Shown here: positions 36,779 to 45,652 of the stretch, in pieces
Layout: every line of letters starts with the position of its first letter
Numbering within the stretch: the first letter of the stretch is position 1
Position numbers and translations under genes: made by a program
Assembly (NCBI GenBank): GCA_903970185.1
Contig: CAJCIC010000020.1
Span: forward strand, 62,001 to 126,000
Direction: 5' to 3'
DNA from: Gammaproteobacteria bacterium
GTDB lineage: Bacteria; Pseudomonadota; Gammaproteobacteria; Burkholderiales; Burkholderiaceae_D
Length of the DNA: 64,000 nucleotides
The notes under the pieces: generated by a model
Databases searched by the model: none
What the model was told of the DNA's origin: nothing
What the model saw: the letters and a program-made list of their open reading frames with translations, nothing else

Positions 36779-38875
36779 CTATGCCTTGAGATATTCGGCG
36801 CGATCGCCCAACCAGCGATGCAGGTGACGCTCGACCGGCCCGCTAGTGTCGCGCAAAAGCTCGAGCGCCGCATCTCGTGCCTGTTCAAGCAGCGACTGGT
36901 CGTGCAAAAGGTCGGCAAAGCGCAACAGCGCCACCCCCGACTGGCGCTGGCCAAGGAACTCACCCGGGCCCCGCAGTTCCAGATCGCGCCTTGCAAGCTC
37001 AAAGCCATCGGCGCTCTCCTTGATGATGCGCAGGCGTTCCTTGGCCAGGTTCGAAAGAGGTGCCTGATACATCAGGATGCAGGTCGAGGCGTCCCGGCCG
37101 CGGCCGATCCGACCGCGCAATTGATGCATCTGGGAGAGGCCGAAACGCTCGGCATGCTCGATCACCATCAGGCTTGCGTTTGGCACGTCAACGCCGACTT
37201 CGATCACGGTCGTGGCAACCAGTACATCGATCGACCCGGCGTAGAACCCCTCCATCACCTGTGCCTTGTCGGCAGATGAGAGTCTGCCATGGCAAAGGCC
37301 GATTGAAAGCTCGGGCAGCGCCTTTCGCAACGCCTCGAAGGTCTCGACTGCGGTCTTGAGTTCGAGCGTTTCGCTCTCTTCGATGAGCGGGCACACCCAG
37401 TAGGCCTGGCCGCCGGCCTTGACCGTCTGTGCAACGCCCGCAACCACCTGTTCACGACGACTGCTTGCAAACAGTTTGGTCGTGATCGGTTGCCGTCCAG
37501 GAGGCAATTCGTCGATCGTCGAGACTTCGAGATCGGCAAAATAGGTCATGGCAAGCGTGCGCGGAATCGGTGTTGCCGACATCATCAACTGGTGCGGCTC
37601 ACGCGCGCCACCCTTGCCACCCAGTGCCAGTCGCTGGTCGACACCGAAGCGGTGCTGTTCGTCGACGATGGCAAGTCCGAGCTGGCGAAATCCAATGCTT
37701 TCCTGAATCAGCGCGTGCGTACCGATGACGAGCTGTGCACGGCCGTCTTCGATGGCGCAAAGGGCGGTGCTACGCTCTGACTTCTTGATCCTGCCGGTGA
37801 GCCAGACGACGTGAATGCCAAGCGCCGAAAGCCATTCGGAAATCTTGGCGAAATGCTGCTCGGCAAGAATTTCAGTGGGTGCCATGAGCGCGGCCTGCGT
37901 GCCGTTTTCAATCGCGCGCAACGCCGCCAGTGCGGCGATGATGGTCTTGCCGCTGCCGACATCGCCTTGCAGGAGCCGCTGCATCGGATAGGACGCCGAG
38001 AGATCGGATGCGATTTCGCTCCACACCCGCTTTTGCGCGCCGGTCAGCGTGAACGGCAACATGCGCAGCAAGGCATCGGTCAATTTGCCACGCGCAGTCA
38101 GCGCTATCGCCTGCCGTGACCTTCTGAGCAGCCGCGCGCGCTGCAACGACAGCTGCTGCGCGAGCAACTCGTCGAACTTGACGCGCCGCCATGCCGGATG
38201 ACGGCGCTCCAGCAAATCCTCAATGTCGGCGTCCGCGCTCGGGTTGTGCAGGGTTCTGACAGCGCGCTCGAACGTCCACAGGTCAAGTTTGCTGACGAGT
38301 TCGGCAGGCAACGTATCGGCAAGATCGGCACTTGCCAGCGCCCGCTTGATCGCGGCGCGCAACAGCGTCTGGGAGACGCCTTCGCTTGCGGGATAGACCG
38401 GCGTGAGGCGATCCGGCAACGCTTCGCCGGGCCTGATCACGTTGTAGCGCGGGTGAATCATTTCGCGCACCAGAATGCCGCCGCGCAACTCGCCCCTGAC
38501 CCGGAGCAGCTGGCCGGGCTCGAAGTGCTTCACCTGGCTGCCGTAGAAATGCAGAAAACGCAGCGTCAGTGACCCGCTCTGATCCTCGACTTCGACGATC
38601 AGCTGGCGCCTGCCACGGTACTGGATCTCGCTTTTCACGACGCGCACTTCGACCTGGCCGCTCTCGCCAGGCTGCAAGTCGGCGATGCGCACAATGTGCG
38701 TTTCGTCTTCGTAGCGCAGCGGCAGGTGCAATACGCAATCGATCGCCCGCCGCAAGCCCATGCGCGCGAGCCTGGCGATGGTCGAGTCGTCACCCGCCTC
38801 TTTTGGCGTCGTGGCCTTTTTTCTGGCGGTCTTTTTGGCCACCTTCCCGGCCGCCCGCACCGGCGCGGCTCGCAT
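36779..38875 (-). CDS. recG: ATP-dependent DNA helicase RecG
   Basis: RecG remodels stalled forks and Holliday junctions. At 698 residues it has normal length. The N-terminal wedge domain carries the OB fold (about residues 60-190). Helicase motif I is LLQGDVGSGKT, motif II is the DEQH box in DEQHRFGVDQR, MSATPIPRTLA is motif III, and HQLRGRIGRGRD is motif VI. A basic Ala/Lys-rich N-terminal extension precedes the wedge. It is nine bases downstream of ridA and nine bases upstream of the FAH gene. Confidence 0.96.
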   Translation of the reverse strand: MRAAPVRAAGKVAKKTARKKATTPKEAGDDSTIARLARMGLRRAIDCVLHLPLRYEDETHIVRIADLQPGESGQVEVRVVKSEIQYRGRRQLIVEVEDQSGSLTLRFLHFYGSQVKHFEPGQLLRVRGELRGGILVREMIHPRYNVIRPGEALPDRLTPVYPASEGVSQTLLRAAIKRALASADLADTLPAELVSKLDLWTFERAVRTLHNPSADADIEDLLERRHPAWRRVKFDELLAQQLSLQRARLLRRSRQAIALTARGKLTDALLRMLPFTLTGAQKRVWSEIASDLSASYPMQRLLQGDVGSGKTIIAALAALRAIENGTQAALMAPTEILAEQHFAKISEWLSALGIHVVWLTGRIKKSERSTALCAIEDGRAQLVIGTHALIQESIGFRQLGLAIVDEQHRFGVDQRLALGGKGGAREPHQLMMSATPIPRTLAMTYFADLEVSTIDELPPGRQPITTKLFASSRREQVVAGVAQTVKAGGQAYWVCPLIEESETLELKTAVETFEALRKALPELSIGLCHGRLSSADKAQVMEGFYAGSIDVLVATTVIEVGVDVPNASLMVIEHAERFGLSQMHQLRGRIGRGRDASTCILMYQAPLSNLAKERLRIIKESADGFELARRDLELRGPGEFLGQRQSGVALLRFADLLHDQSLLEQARDAALELLRDTSGPVERHLHRWLGDRAEYLKA

Positions 38876-38883
38876 GCCCGTAC

Positions 38884-39264
38884 TCAGAGCGCAAGAAGCG
38901 CTTCGATTTCGAACTGGGCACCGCGTGGCAGGCTTGCGACGCCCACCGTCGAGCGTGCCGGATAGGGTTCTGACAAGAGTTCCTGCATGATCGAGTTGAC
39001 CCGCGCGAAGTGGCCAAGATCAGTCAGAAAGAGTGTGACCTTGACGAGCTGGGCGAAGCTGCCGCCGGCGGCTTCTGCAACCGCCTGCAGATTGTGGAAG
39101 GCCTGGCGCACCTCGGCATCAAAGCCGCCACTGACGAGCTCGCCCGTCAGGGGATCAAGGCCGATCTGCCCGGACGTGAAGACCAGTGACCCTGACGCCA
39201 CGGCCTGGGAGTAAGGCCCGATCGCTGCGGGTGCCTTCTGGGTAGAAACGATGCGTTTGTCCAT
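38884..39264 (-). CDS. ridA: RidA family enamine/imine deaminase
   Basis: A 126-residue RidA protein that hydrolyses reactive enamines and imines such as 2-aminoacrylate. IGPYSQAV, FTSGQIGLDPLTGELV, the Asn-Leu helix HNLQAVAEAAGGS and YPARSTVGVASLPRGAQFEIEALLAL are present, including the Arg that binds the carboxylate and the terminal Glu. The ATG at 39264 is six bases after AAGGA; the ATG at 39270 directly touches it, so it is less likely. First gene of the operon with recG. Confidence 0.94.
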   Translation of the reverse strand: MDKRIVSTQKAPAAIGPYSQAVASGSLVFTSGQIGLDPLTGELVSGGFDAEVRQAFHNLQAVAEAAGGSFAQLVKVTLFLTDLGHFARVNSIMQELLSEPYPARSTVGVASLPRGAQFEIEALLAL

Positions 39265-39432
39265 GCACATTCCTTGCGCGAGCGCGCCTTGATGATCCGG
39301 GCTAGTGTATCCGAGCTTGGTGCACGTCCCGGCTTGAAAGCTTTACCCAAAAGCGTATCATCCGACCCTTCGCTGCGGCGCAACAATGCTTAACTCCCCC
39401 GCTCCCTGTCGCGGCCATCGCGCCCATTCATC

Positions 39433-41391
39433 ATGACCCGTGATCGCGTTCGCGAGCTTCTCCTGGGCCGTGCCCTCGACCCCCTAAAGATCGAGACGCG
39501 CCATTCATTGGCGCTTGTCGCCTTTCTCGCCTGGGTCGGCCTTGGCGCCGACGGCCTGTCGTCTTCGGCCTATGGCCCGGAGGAGGCCTTCAAGGCGCTT
39601 GGCGTGCATACCCACTTCGGTCTGTACCTTGCGCTCGCAACGGCGATCACGGTTTTCATCATTTCGCTTGGCTATAACCAGATCATCGAACTCTTTCCGA
39701 CGGGCGGAGGCGGCTATCGCGTCGCGACTTCGCTCATCGGGCCCTACGCGGGCCTGACGGCCGGCGCGGCCTTGATCGTCGACTACGTCCTGACCATCGC
39801 GATTTCGATCGCAAGCGGCGTCGATGCGCTTTTCAGCCTGGTTCCTGTCGGACTGCAGCCCTACAAGCTCTCGGTCGAAGTCGTCGTCACCGTGATATTG
39901 ATCTACATGAATCTGAGGGGCACGAAGGAGTCGATCAAGTTCCTCCTGCCGATTTTCATGGGCTTTGTCATCACCCATTTCCTGATCATCGTGTATGGCA
40001 TCGCCTTCCACGCCGAGGGCCTGCCGGAATTGGTGCCCGACACTTTGCGCGAGACGCAAAGACTCGCCAGCGACACCAGCTGGATTTTCGTCGCGGCGCT
40101 GTTCCTTAAGGCCTACTCGCTTGGCGGGGGCACCTACACCGGCATCGAAGCCGTCTCCAACAATGTCCAGTCGCTCGTCGAGCCGCGCGTGCATACCGGC
40201 AAACTGACCATGCTCTATATGGCCGCGAGCCTTGCCTTCACGGCGGGCGGCATCATTCTTCTTTACCTCCTCTGGCACGTGCATCCGCAAGCCGGGCAGA
40301 CACTCAACGCGGTGGTCTTTCGCGACGTACTGGCAAGCACAGCAGCCCCAGACAGCGTCTCGACGATCGTGCTTTCGGCGACGCTTGCCTTTGAAGCCGG
40401 ACTGCTTCTTGTCGCCGCCAATACCGGCCTTCTCGGCGGTCCTTCGGTGCTCGCCAATATGGCCGTGGATTCCTGGGTGCCCCACAAATTCCGCTACCTG
40501 TCGACGCGTCTGGTGACGGAGAACGGCATCATGCTGATGGGCGCTTTCGCGCTTGCCATCCTGCTTTGGAGTCGCGGCCAGGTCGATCTTCTGGTCGTGC
40601 TTTATTCGATCAACGTTTTCCTGACGTTTTCTCTCTCGCTTGCAGGTCTTTGCATCTACTGGGTGCGCCATCGACGCGACGACAGGCGCTGGTGGTACCG
40701 CCTGATCCTCTCCGGCATCGGCTTTCTTCTCACCATCGGCATTCTTTGCGTGACGGTGATTGCCAAGTTCTATGAAGGCGGCTGGATCACCGTCATGATC
40801 ACAAGTGTGGTGATCGCGATTTGCATCCTCATTCGCAACCACTACCGCGCTACCAAGGACAAGATTCGCGCCGTCGACCAGGTGTTTTCCAACCAGCCGC
40901 ATGGCGACGCCAAGACCCATCCCGAGCCCGACCAGGCGTTGCCAACGGCCGCATTCATCGTAGGCTCAAGCAGAGGCGGCGGCCTGCATGCCTGGCTTTG
41001 GGTACAGCGCATGTTTCCCGAGCATTTCAAGAATTTCGTTTTCATTAACGCCAGAACTGTCGATGCGCACGCCTACGGCGGCAACGAGTCGATCGACATG
41101 ATGCGCGCCGACGCCACAGTGTCGCTGGAATACTTCGTGGACTTTTGCCACAGCCACGGACTGGCTGCGACGTCTTACCTTGGCTTTGGTACCGACGCCG
41201 TCGACGAAGTCAGCCGCATATGCGAGCGCGTGGTCGAGGATTTCCCCAACGCCATCTTTTTTACCAGCAAGCTCATCACGGAACGCGAGAACCTGTTCTC
41301 CCGCATGCTGCACAATCAGGCGACAACCGCCCTGCAACGCAGGCTGCACCTCAACGGCATGCAGATGGTGATCCTGCCGATGAAAATTTGA
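39433..41391 (+). CDS. APC superfamily permease, KimA-like
   Basis: A 652-residue membrane transporter with about 12 helices and a soluble C-terminal part of about 170 residues. The strongest resemblance by eye is to the Bacillus potassium importer KimA: GADGLSSSAYGPEE near residue 37-50, FPTGGGGYRVATS, GLTAGAALIVDYVLTIAISIASG and IYMNLRGTKES. It could therefore transport potassium, but amino acid permeases share the fold. The C-terminus has an alpha/beta look (AAFIVGSSRGGGLHAWLW). The cyclase gene starts 30 bases downstream, suggesting an operon. Confidence 0.85.
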   Translation: MTRDRVRELLLGRALDPLKIETRHSLALVAFLAWVGLGADGLSSSAYGPEEAFKALGVHTHFGLYLALATAITVFIISLGYNQIIELFPTGGGGYRVATSLIGPYAGLTAGAALIVDYVLTIAISIASGVDALFSLVPVGLQPYKLSVEVVVTVILIYMNLRGTKESIKFLLPIFMGFVITHFLIIVYGIAFHAEGLPELVPDTLRETQRLASDTSWIFVAALFLKAYSLGGGTYTGIEAVSNNVQSLVEPRVHTGKLTMLYMAASLAFTAGGIILLYLLWHVHPQAGQTLNAVVFRDVLASTAAPDSVSTIVLSATLAFEAGLLLVAANTGLLGGPSVLANMAVDSWVPHKFRYLSTRLVTENGIMLMGAFALAILLWSRGQVDLLVVLYSINVFLTFSLSLAGLCIYWVRHRRDDRRWWYRLILSGIGFLLTIGILCVTVIAKFYEGGWITVMITSVVIAICILIRNHYRATKDKIRAVDQVFSNQPHGDAKTHPEPDQALPTAAFIVGSSRGGGLHAWLWVQRMFPEHFKNFVFINARTVDAHAYGGNESIDMMRADATVSLEYFVDFCHSHGLAATSYLGFGTDAVDEVSRICERVVEDFPNAIFFTSKLITERENLFSRMLHNQATTALQRRLHLNGMQMVILPMKI

Positions 41392-41421
41392 CAACAGAAC
41401 TAGAGCAGGGGCATCCAGGTT

Positions 41422-43362
41422 TTGATAAGACACGTTTTCGTGTTGTTGGCGTTGTTGATGAGTGCTCCGGCCGTGTCCTGGTCGGCGGACGGCGTGGTGG
41501 TGCTTGACGGTCGCTCGACCGTTGTGAACCCAACGAGTCCAGGTGCTGTCGTTCTCGATAGTTCTCCCGATTCAAGTTACGCAGAAGCACTTGATTGGGC
41601 ACTCAACAAACCTCCGATTTCAGCGGGACCGCAACAATGCAGCGAAGCGGGATGCTGGCTTTCGTTTCAAATCGAGAATGCATCAGCGAAGTCGCAGGAT
41701 CTCAATTTGGACAATGGCTCGGACCTGTGTGAAATCTGGGTGATACGGCCAGATCGCAGTGTTGAGGCGCTACGACCCATAGGCCCTTATGGGGTCCAGC
41801 TCTCCATGAGCGGCGATCCTGCTACCCATTTCATGCTTGGCGCGAATCAACGCGTGACCCTACTCGTGCACATATCGCTCGGGCCAGTCTTCGGCTGGTC
41901 TTCTTCTTCCAACATTGGAATCGCGCCTGCTGCATTGGCGCAAAACTCTCAGAAGTTGGCAACGCTGGTCGATGGCATCTTGCTTGGCGGTCTTGTGGTG
42001 CTTGGTTTGTACAATCTGCTGGTTGGCCTTTTGACCGCCGACCGAAGCTACTTCTGGTATTCCCTGTACCTTTTCCTGATGGCCGTAAGTTCGACCAGCG
42101 CGGGTGGTGGCAACCTGATCTCGTACGTATTCGCGCCCAGGAATCCGCTTGTCGGGGTGACGCTCGATCAACTTGCGGGCGGTCTAATGTGGATCGCATT
42201 GGTCGGATTCAGCCGCAGATTCCTCGACACCAAGCGCTCGCTTCCCCGCTACGACATGCTCTGGAATATCCCAGTGATCATTCTGGTTGCGAGCCTTTTG
42301 CTCGGATTCATGAATGTCCACGTCTGGAATGTGATCGCCTATCTTGGCGATTGCCTGCCTGCCCCGCTCGGGATCGTCGCTGCCTGGCTGCGACTGCGAC
42401 AGGGAAACCGCTCAGCAAGGTGGTTCCTCATCGCACAAGTGATTCTGGGCCTCGGCATCTTGCTACAGACGGGTTTTGACTTCGATCTTTTGGACCTTCA
42501 AAGAGGGCTGTGGTTTGACTTGCTGACCGCGCACACGGCTTGGCTTGCCTCTCTCGTCGAGGCCGTCCTTTTCTCCTTTGCGCTAGCCGACCGTATCAGG
42601 TCCCTGACTCAGACGGTCGCAGGTCAGACCATTCTTCATCTGCGGGAAAAAGAGACGCTGATCAGCCGACAAAAGGAGGAACTGATCCTTGAGGTGGAAG
42701 AGCGTACACGCGAGCTGCAACAGGAAAAACACAAATCCGATCAGCTATTACTGAGTGTGCTTCCTGCCGAGGTCGCTGAGGAACTGAAAGCGTGCGGCGA
42801 GTCTCGGCCTCGGCGCTACGACGATGTCTCGATACTCTTTACGGATTTTCGCAACTTCACCACCACCGTATCGGCTCTGCCGGCAGAGCGATTGGTAGCC
42901 GAACTGAACGAGATTTTTCAGGTGTTCGACACGATTCTCGTCAAGCACGCGGTCGAGAAGATCAAGACGATTGGCGACTCGTACATGGTGGCATCCGGCC
43001 TGCCGCAGGTGGTACCCGATCATGCGATGCGGTGCGTGGCTGCGGCATTGGACATGCTTTCGTTCATGCAGCAACGCAACCTCACCTCCGCGATCAAGTG
43101 GGGCATGCGCGCCGGAATTCATTCCGGCCCGGTGGTCGCCGGCATTGTCGGCAAAACCAAGTTCGCCTTCGATGTGTTCGGCGACACCGTCAACATTGCA
43201 AGCCGGATGGAAAGCAACAGCGAGCCTGGCCGACTCAATGTCTCGGCCTACACTTATCACCTTGTCCGAGATCATTTTTTGGGAGAATACCGAGGCAAGG
43301 TTGAGGTCAAAGGCAAGGGAGAGATTGACATGTATTTCATCGAGCACAACGCTGCCGCATGA
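41422..43362 (+). CDS. Receptor-type class III adenylyl cyclase (7TMR-DISM)
   Basis: A membrane receptor cyclase of 646 residues making cAMP. A signal peptide (to about 22) precedes a periplasmic 7TMR-DISMED2-like beta domain (about 30-175), seven transmembrane helices (about 185-395), a coiled-coil signalling helix (about 400-440) and the cyclase domain. Metal-binding Asp475 (FTDF) and Asp519 (IKTIGDSY) are present, as are adenine-selecting Lys515 and Asp584 (FDVFGDTVN), Asn591 and Arg595, so ATP rather than GTP is expected as substrate. The start is TTG at 41422, with weak support. Confidence 0.9.
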   Translation: MIRHVFVLLALLMSAPAVSWSADGVVVLDGRSTVVNPTSPGAVVLDSSPDSSYAEALDWALNKPPISAGPQQCSEAGCWLSFQIENASAKSQDLNLDNGSDLCEIWVIRPDRSVEALRPIGPYGVQLSMSGDPATHFMLGANQRVTLLVHISLGPVFGWSSSSNIGIAPAALAQNSQKLATLVDGILLGGLVVLGLYNLLVGLLTADRSYFWYSLYLFLMAVSSTSAGGGNLISYVFAPRNPLVGVTLDQLAGGLMWIALVGFSRRFLDTKRSLPRYDMLWNIPVIILVASLLLGFMNVHVWNVIAYLGDCLPAPLGIVAAWLRLRQGNRSARWFLIAQVILGLGILLQTGFDFDLLDLQRGLWFDLLTAHTAWLASLVEAVLFSFALADRIRSLTQTVAGQTILHLREKETLISRQKEELILEVEERTRELQQEKHKSDQLLLSVLPAEVAEELKACGESRPRRYDDVSILFTDFRNFTTTVSALPAERLVAELNEIFQVFDTILVKHAVEKIKTIGDSYMVASGLPQVVPDHAMRCVAAALDMLSFMQQRNLTSAIKWGMRAGIHSGPVVAGIVGKTKFAFDVFGDTVNIASRMESNSEPGRLNVSAYTYHLVRDHFLGEYRGKVEVKGKGEIDMYFIEHNAAA

Positions 43363-43448
43363 CGGCGCCCGCGAACCAGCAGCACTTTGTCAGCAGCATC
43401 GACAATGCCTTTGAGCTAGTCGACCAGGCAATGGATCGAGAACATTGA
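43359..43448 (+). CDS. Possible 29-residue ORF overlapping the cyclase stop
   Basis: The cyclase ends in ATGA, and the ATG opens a frame of 29 residues rich in acidic and helical residues (NAFELVDQAMDREH at the end). It may be a real small protein translated by coupling, or the remnant of a longer gene. Below it the sequence becomes AT-rich (18 of 60 bases G+C at 43441-43500). Confidence 0.3.
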   Translation: MTAPANQQHFVSSIDNAFELVDQAMDREH

Positions 43449-43578
43449 AGTACCATCACATTTCCAATCTATTCTTTAATTTCTGTTAATGCTGCCTATT
43501 GGCCAGAAGCGGATGACTACGAAGGTGCGTCAAAGCGATCGGTGATTGCATGGCATCGATATCTTGGGAGATTGATTG

Positions 43579-44175
43579 GTGAAGATATTCGGGCACATTC
43601 CATTTCTGGCACTCATGATAATCAGCGTGCCGTGCATGGCCACTGAAATTGATGACGTCGGCGCCCTCGCTCGAGATCACGAGGCTTTGATCGTGACTGC
43701 ATTGAATTCACGCGCGATGGATTCGTCATTGTCCCAGATGGAACGTGCTCGCGCGGTGGAGGCTAACTTACTGAGCACGCGCCCCCATGGCCCGGGTAGC
43801 ATGTTTCAGGGCGCGCCGTGGGCGAAGGTCTCCTCAGTTCATCAAACTGGGACTTGTTTTGGTGTATGCGTAGGTATTGGTAGTGGCGCCGATCCAAAAC
43901 AAAGCGGTTTTGAGTTCACTCTTTTTCCGGATGAGAAAGGTTGGAGTGTCGGGCAAGTCGACCTAGTGTTCGACGGCCTGATTTCGGCCGCACAATTGAT
44001 GTCCTATCTAAGTGGTGACGCTGACTCAAAGATCGACCTTGTCGGCTTCGTCCTGCACGATACACTTCATAGTTGCTTTGCTTATTACTTCGCTGATCCT
44101 CGCGGTGAGCATTTTCAACCAGCGGGTGGCCCTTTCGGATGCTTGGAAGACACCCTTCGCCGGCGACCTGAATGA
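43579..44175 (+). CDS. Unknown exported protein, Cys-containing
   Basis: A 198-residue protein with a signal peptide (MKIFGHIPFLALMIISVPCMATE, cleavage near ATE). I do not recognise a family. After the signal come a helical region (about 25-65), a beta-rich centre and Cys pairs TCFGVCVG (about 93-98), HSCFAYYF and GPFGCLED near the end, which could form disulphides in the periplasm. GTG at 43579 has GGGAG nine bases upstream. It is not obviously paired with the membrane protein gene that faces it. Confidence 0.6.
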   Translation: MKIFGHIPFLALMIISVPCMATEIDDVGALARDHEALIVTALNSRAMDSSLSQMERARAVEANLLSTRPHGPGSMFQGAPWAKVSSVHQTGTCFGVCVGIGSGADPKQSGFEFTLFPDEKGWSVGQVDLVFDGLISAAQLMSYLSGDADSKIDLVGFVLHDTLHSCFAYYFADPRGEHFQPAGGPFGCLEDTLRRRPE

Positions 44176-44315
44176 CGGCTCAGCCAGCCGCGAAGGTCTG
44201 TTCAGCGTCAACTCAGGTCGACTGATGATGCAGAATGGCTGAAGTGGCGCTGTCGGCCAACAACGGAAGTGTCGCAAGCTCCTCCAACCCTCCTAAGCAG
44301 ACGCTTCGCCCGACG

Positions 44316-44912
44316 CTATTCGCTTACCGAGGCGCGAAGGCGAACTACATCTTTTCGATACGCCTCGGCAAGCTGCCCGTCCCTTCGCCATCTCCAAGGC
44401 AGCCCAAGCCCGATGCCAAACCCCAGAGACTGTGCGATGTGCAATCCCACACCCAAGAGCAGGATGACCAAGGCATCAGACTTGGGCTGATAGGTAACGA
44501 GCGCGAGCTGCGGAATGATAAAGAAGAGCGAAATGACGACCGAGGCGACAACAAGACGGGGAATCGAACCGTAACCCCTGAACGCCATCGAGAAGATCAA
44601 AGGCGCTCCGATCAGAGCGATGCCGAGGCAAGTCAAATAACTGAAGATCGCCATCGGGACGGCGATCTGGAGGAAGGCGCGCCGAGACATGTCGCCGGGC
44701 TCGAGCACCTGCTGCACCAAGGCAGGGAACAGAAATAGTAAAGCTACCGCAGTTAACGCGCCGACATACCCAGGTAGGAGCCGCCATATCGGAATTACCG
44801 ACGATCTACCATGCATCCAGTACAGAAAATAAGTTGATGCGGCAATGAGGCAACCCAGAATGCACAGGCTTGGCACATTCAGTAGTAATCCGAACATCCA
44901 TAACGTTTCCAT
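44316..44912 (-). CDS. Unknown multi-helix membrane protein
   Basis: About 198 residues with five predicted transmembrane segments (near 6-24, 43-61, 80-104, 115-137 and 148-170). No conserved motif is recognised; the C-terminus is basic (PWRWRRDGQ). Start is uncertain: ATG at 44912 is preferred, with an earlier ATG at 44939. It lies among accessory genes with lower G+C. Function unknown. Confidence 0.55.
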   Translation of the reverse strand: METLWMFGLLLNVPSLCILGCLIAASTYFLYWMHGRSSVIPIWRLLPGYVGALTAVALLFLFPALVQQVLEPGDMSRRAFLQIAVPMAIFSYLTCLGIALIGAPLIFSMAFRGYGSIPRLVVASVVISLFFIIPQLALVTYQPKSDALVILLLGVGLHIAQSLGFGIGLGLPWRWRRDGQLAEAYRKDVVRLRASVSE

Positions 44913-45096
44913 TCGAAGAAACAATACGCAGATGATCAAGGGTGGTCAAGCTGCATGCGCAATCCCCAGCCCGGAGCCGTGTGAGGTCAACACGACACCA
45001 AGCGTGTGGGAAGATTTGACCGTCGTGAGTCGGCCAATTTGGGACATCGATGGGTTGCGACAGAAAGCCGTCGCTGGGAACGCTCCAACGGGCGCC

Positions 45097-45360
45097 TTAT
45101 GACGGGTCGAGTACTTCGCGCAAAACCTTTCGCAGGGTAGCCACAGTAAGTGGCTTGTCCTTCGCCGTCTTATTTGCATTGACGACCGCATCTCTGAGCA
45201 CGGCGTTGACCATGGTTTGATAACCAATTCCCTCGGCTTCTGCACGAGCGCGAAAGTATTCAATCAAGTCACGATCAAGCATGATCGTGATTCGGGTCTT
45301 GCCCGGTGATTTGATGATCGCCCCGCGTTTCGCTTTGCTGAAATCATATTCATTACGCAT
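45097..45360 (-). CDS. brnA: BrnA-type antitoxin
   Basis: An 87-residue antitoxin. The C-terminal half (TRITIMLDRDLIEYFRARAEAEGIGYQTMVNAVLRDAV) is a ribbon-helix-helix DNA-binding fold typical of BrnA/CopG antitoxins, and the N-terminal FSKAKRGAI matches the BrnA family. It should neutralise BrnT and repress its own promoter. It overlaps the toxin gene by eight bases and follows it, the order known for brnTA. Confidence 0.85.
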   Translation of the reverse strand: MRNEYDFSKAKRGAIIKSPGKTRITIMLDRDLIEYFRARAEAEGIGYQTMVNAVLRDAVVNANKTAKDKPLTVATLRKVLREVLDPS

Positions 45361-45619
45361 GGTATCGAGCGGCTTCGCCGGGGCTGGCTTTGCGTGCGGA
45401 GATTAAACGCGTCCGCTGATCGCGCTGGGTGTGAACCACGATAATCAATCTCCCCAGTGAGTCCATACCCAAAGTGATTTGCCGTTGCTCAAAGCGCGAA
45501 TCAGGGTCTTCGACGGTAAGCGCATTGGGGTCGCGGAGTGCTTGCTCCGCGTGCGAGAAGCTCACCCCGTGCTTGCGCAAATTGCTCAGCGCCTTGACCG
45601 GATCGAATTCGATTGACAT
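45353..45619 (-). CDS. brnT: BrnT-type ribonuclease toxin
   Basis: An 88-residue toxin of the BrnT/RelE-like family. MSIEFDPVKALSNLRKHGVSF is the diagnostic N-terminus with conserved Lys/Asn-Lys-His; the later strand and RLISARKAS end are also standard, with Arg and His residues for RNA cleavage. The ATG at 45619 is five bases after the predicted -10, implying a leaderless message. The longer open frame upstream lacks family sequence. Confidence 0.88.
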   Translation of the reverse strand: MSIEFDPVKALSNLRKHGVSFSHAEQALRDPNALTVEDPDSRFEQRQITLGMDSLGRLIIVVHTQRDQRTRLISARKASPGEAARYHA

Positions 45620-45624
45620 TGGCG

Positions 45625-45652
45625 AGTATACGCATGCTATGCATATACGCAA
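45625..45652 (-). promoter_or_regulatory. brnTA promoter and operator
   Basis: Minus-strand TTGCGT (45647-45652) and TATACT (45625-45630) are 16 bases apart. The spacer carries GCAT-GCT-ATGC (45632-45642), and the plus strand shows TATACGC twice (45627-45633, 45644-45650). These dyad and tandem repeats overlap the promoter as expected for autorepression by BrnT-BrnA. Confidence 0.62.

Noticed and set aside
39505-40920. Minus-strand open frame of 471 codons inside the KimA-like gene
   Set aside because: Antisense to conserved membrane helices; hydrophilic Asp/His/Arg-rich composition typical of reverse-strand artefacts.
44845-45102. Plus-strand frame of 85 codons ending at the brnA stop
   Set aside because: The sequence looks somewhat protein-like but matches no family I know and its start overlaps a membrane protein gene.
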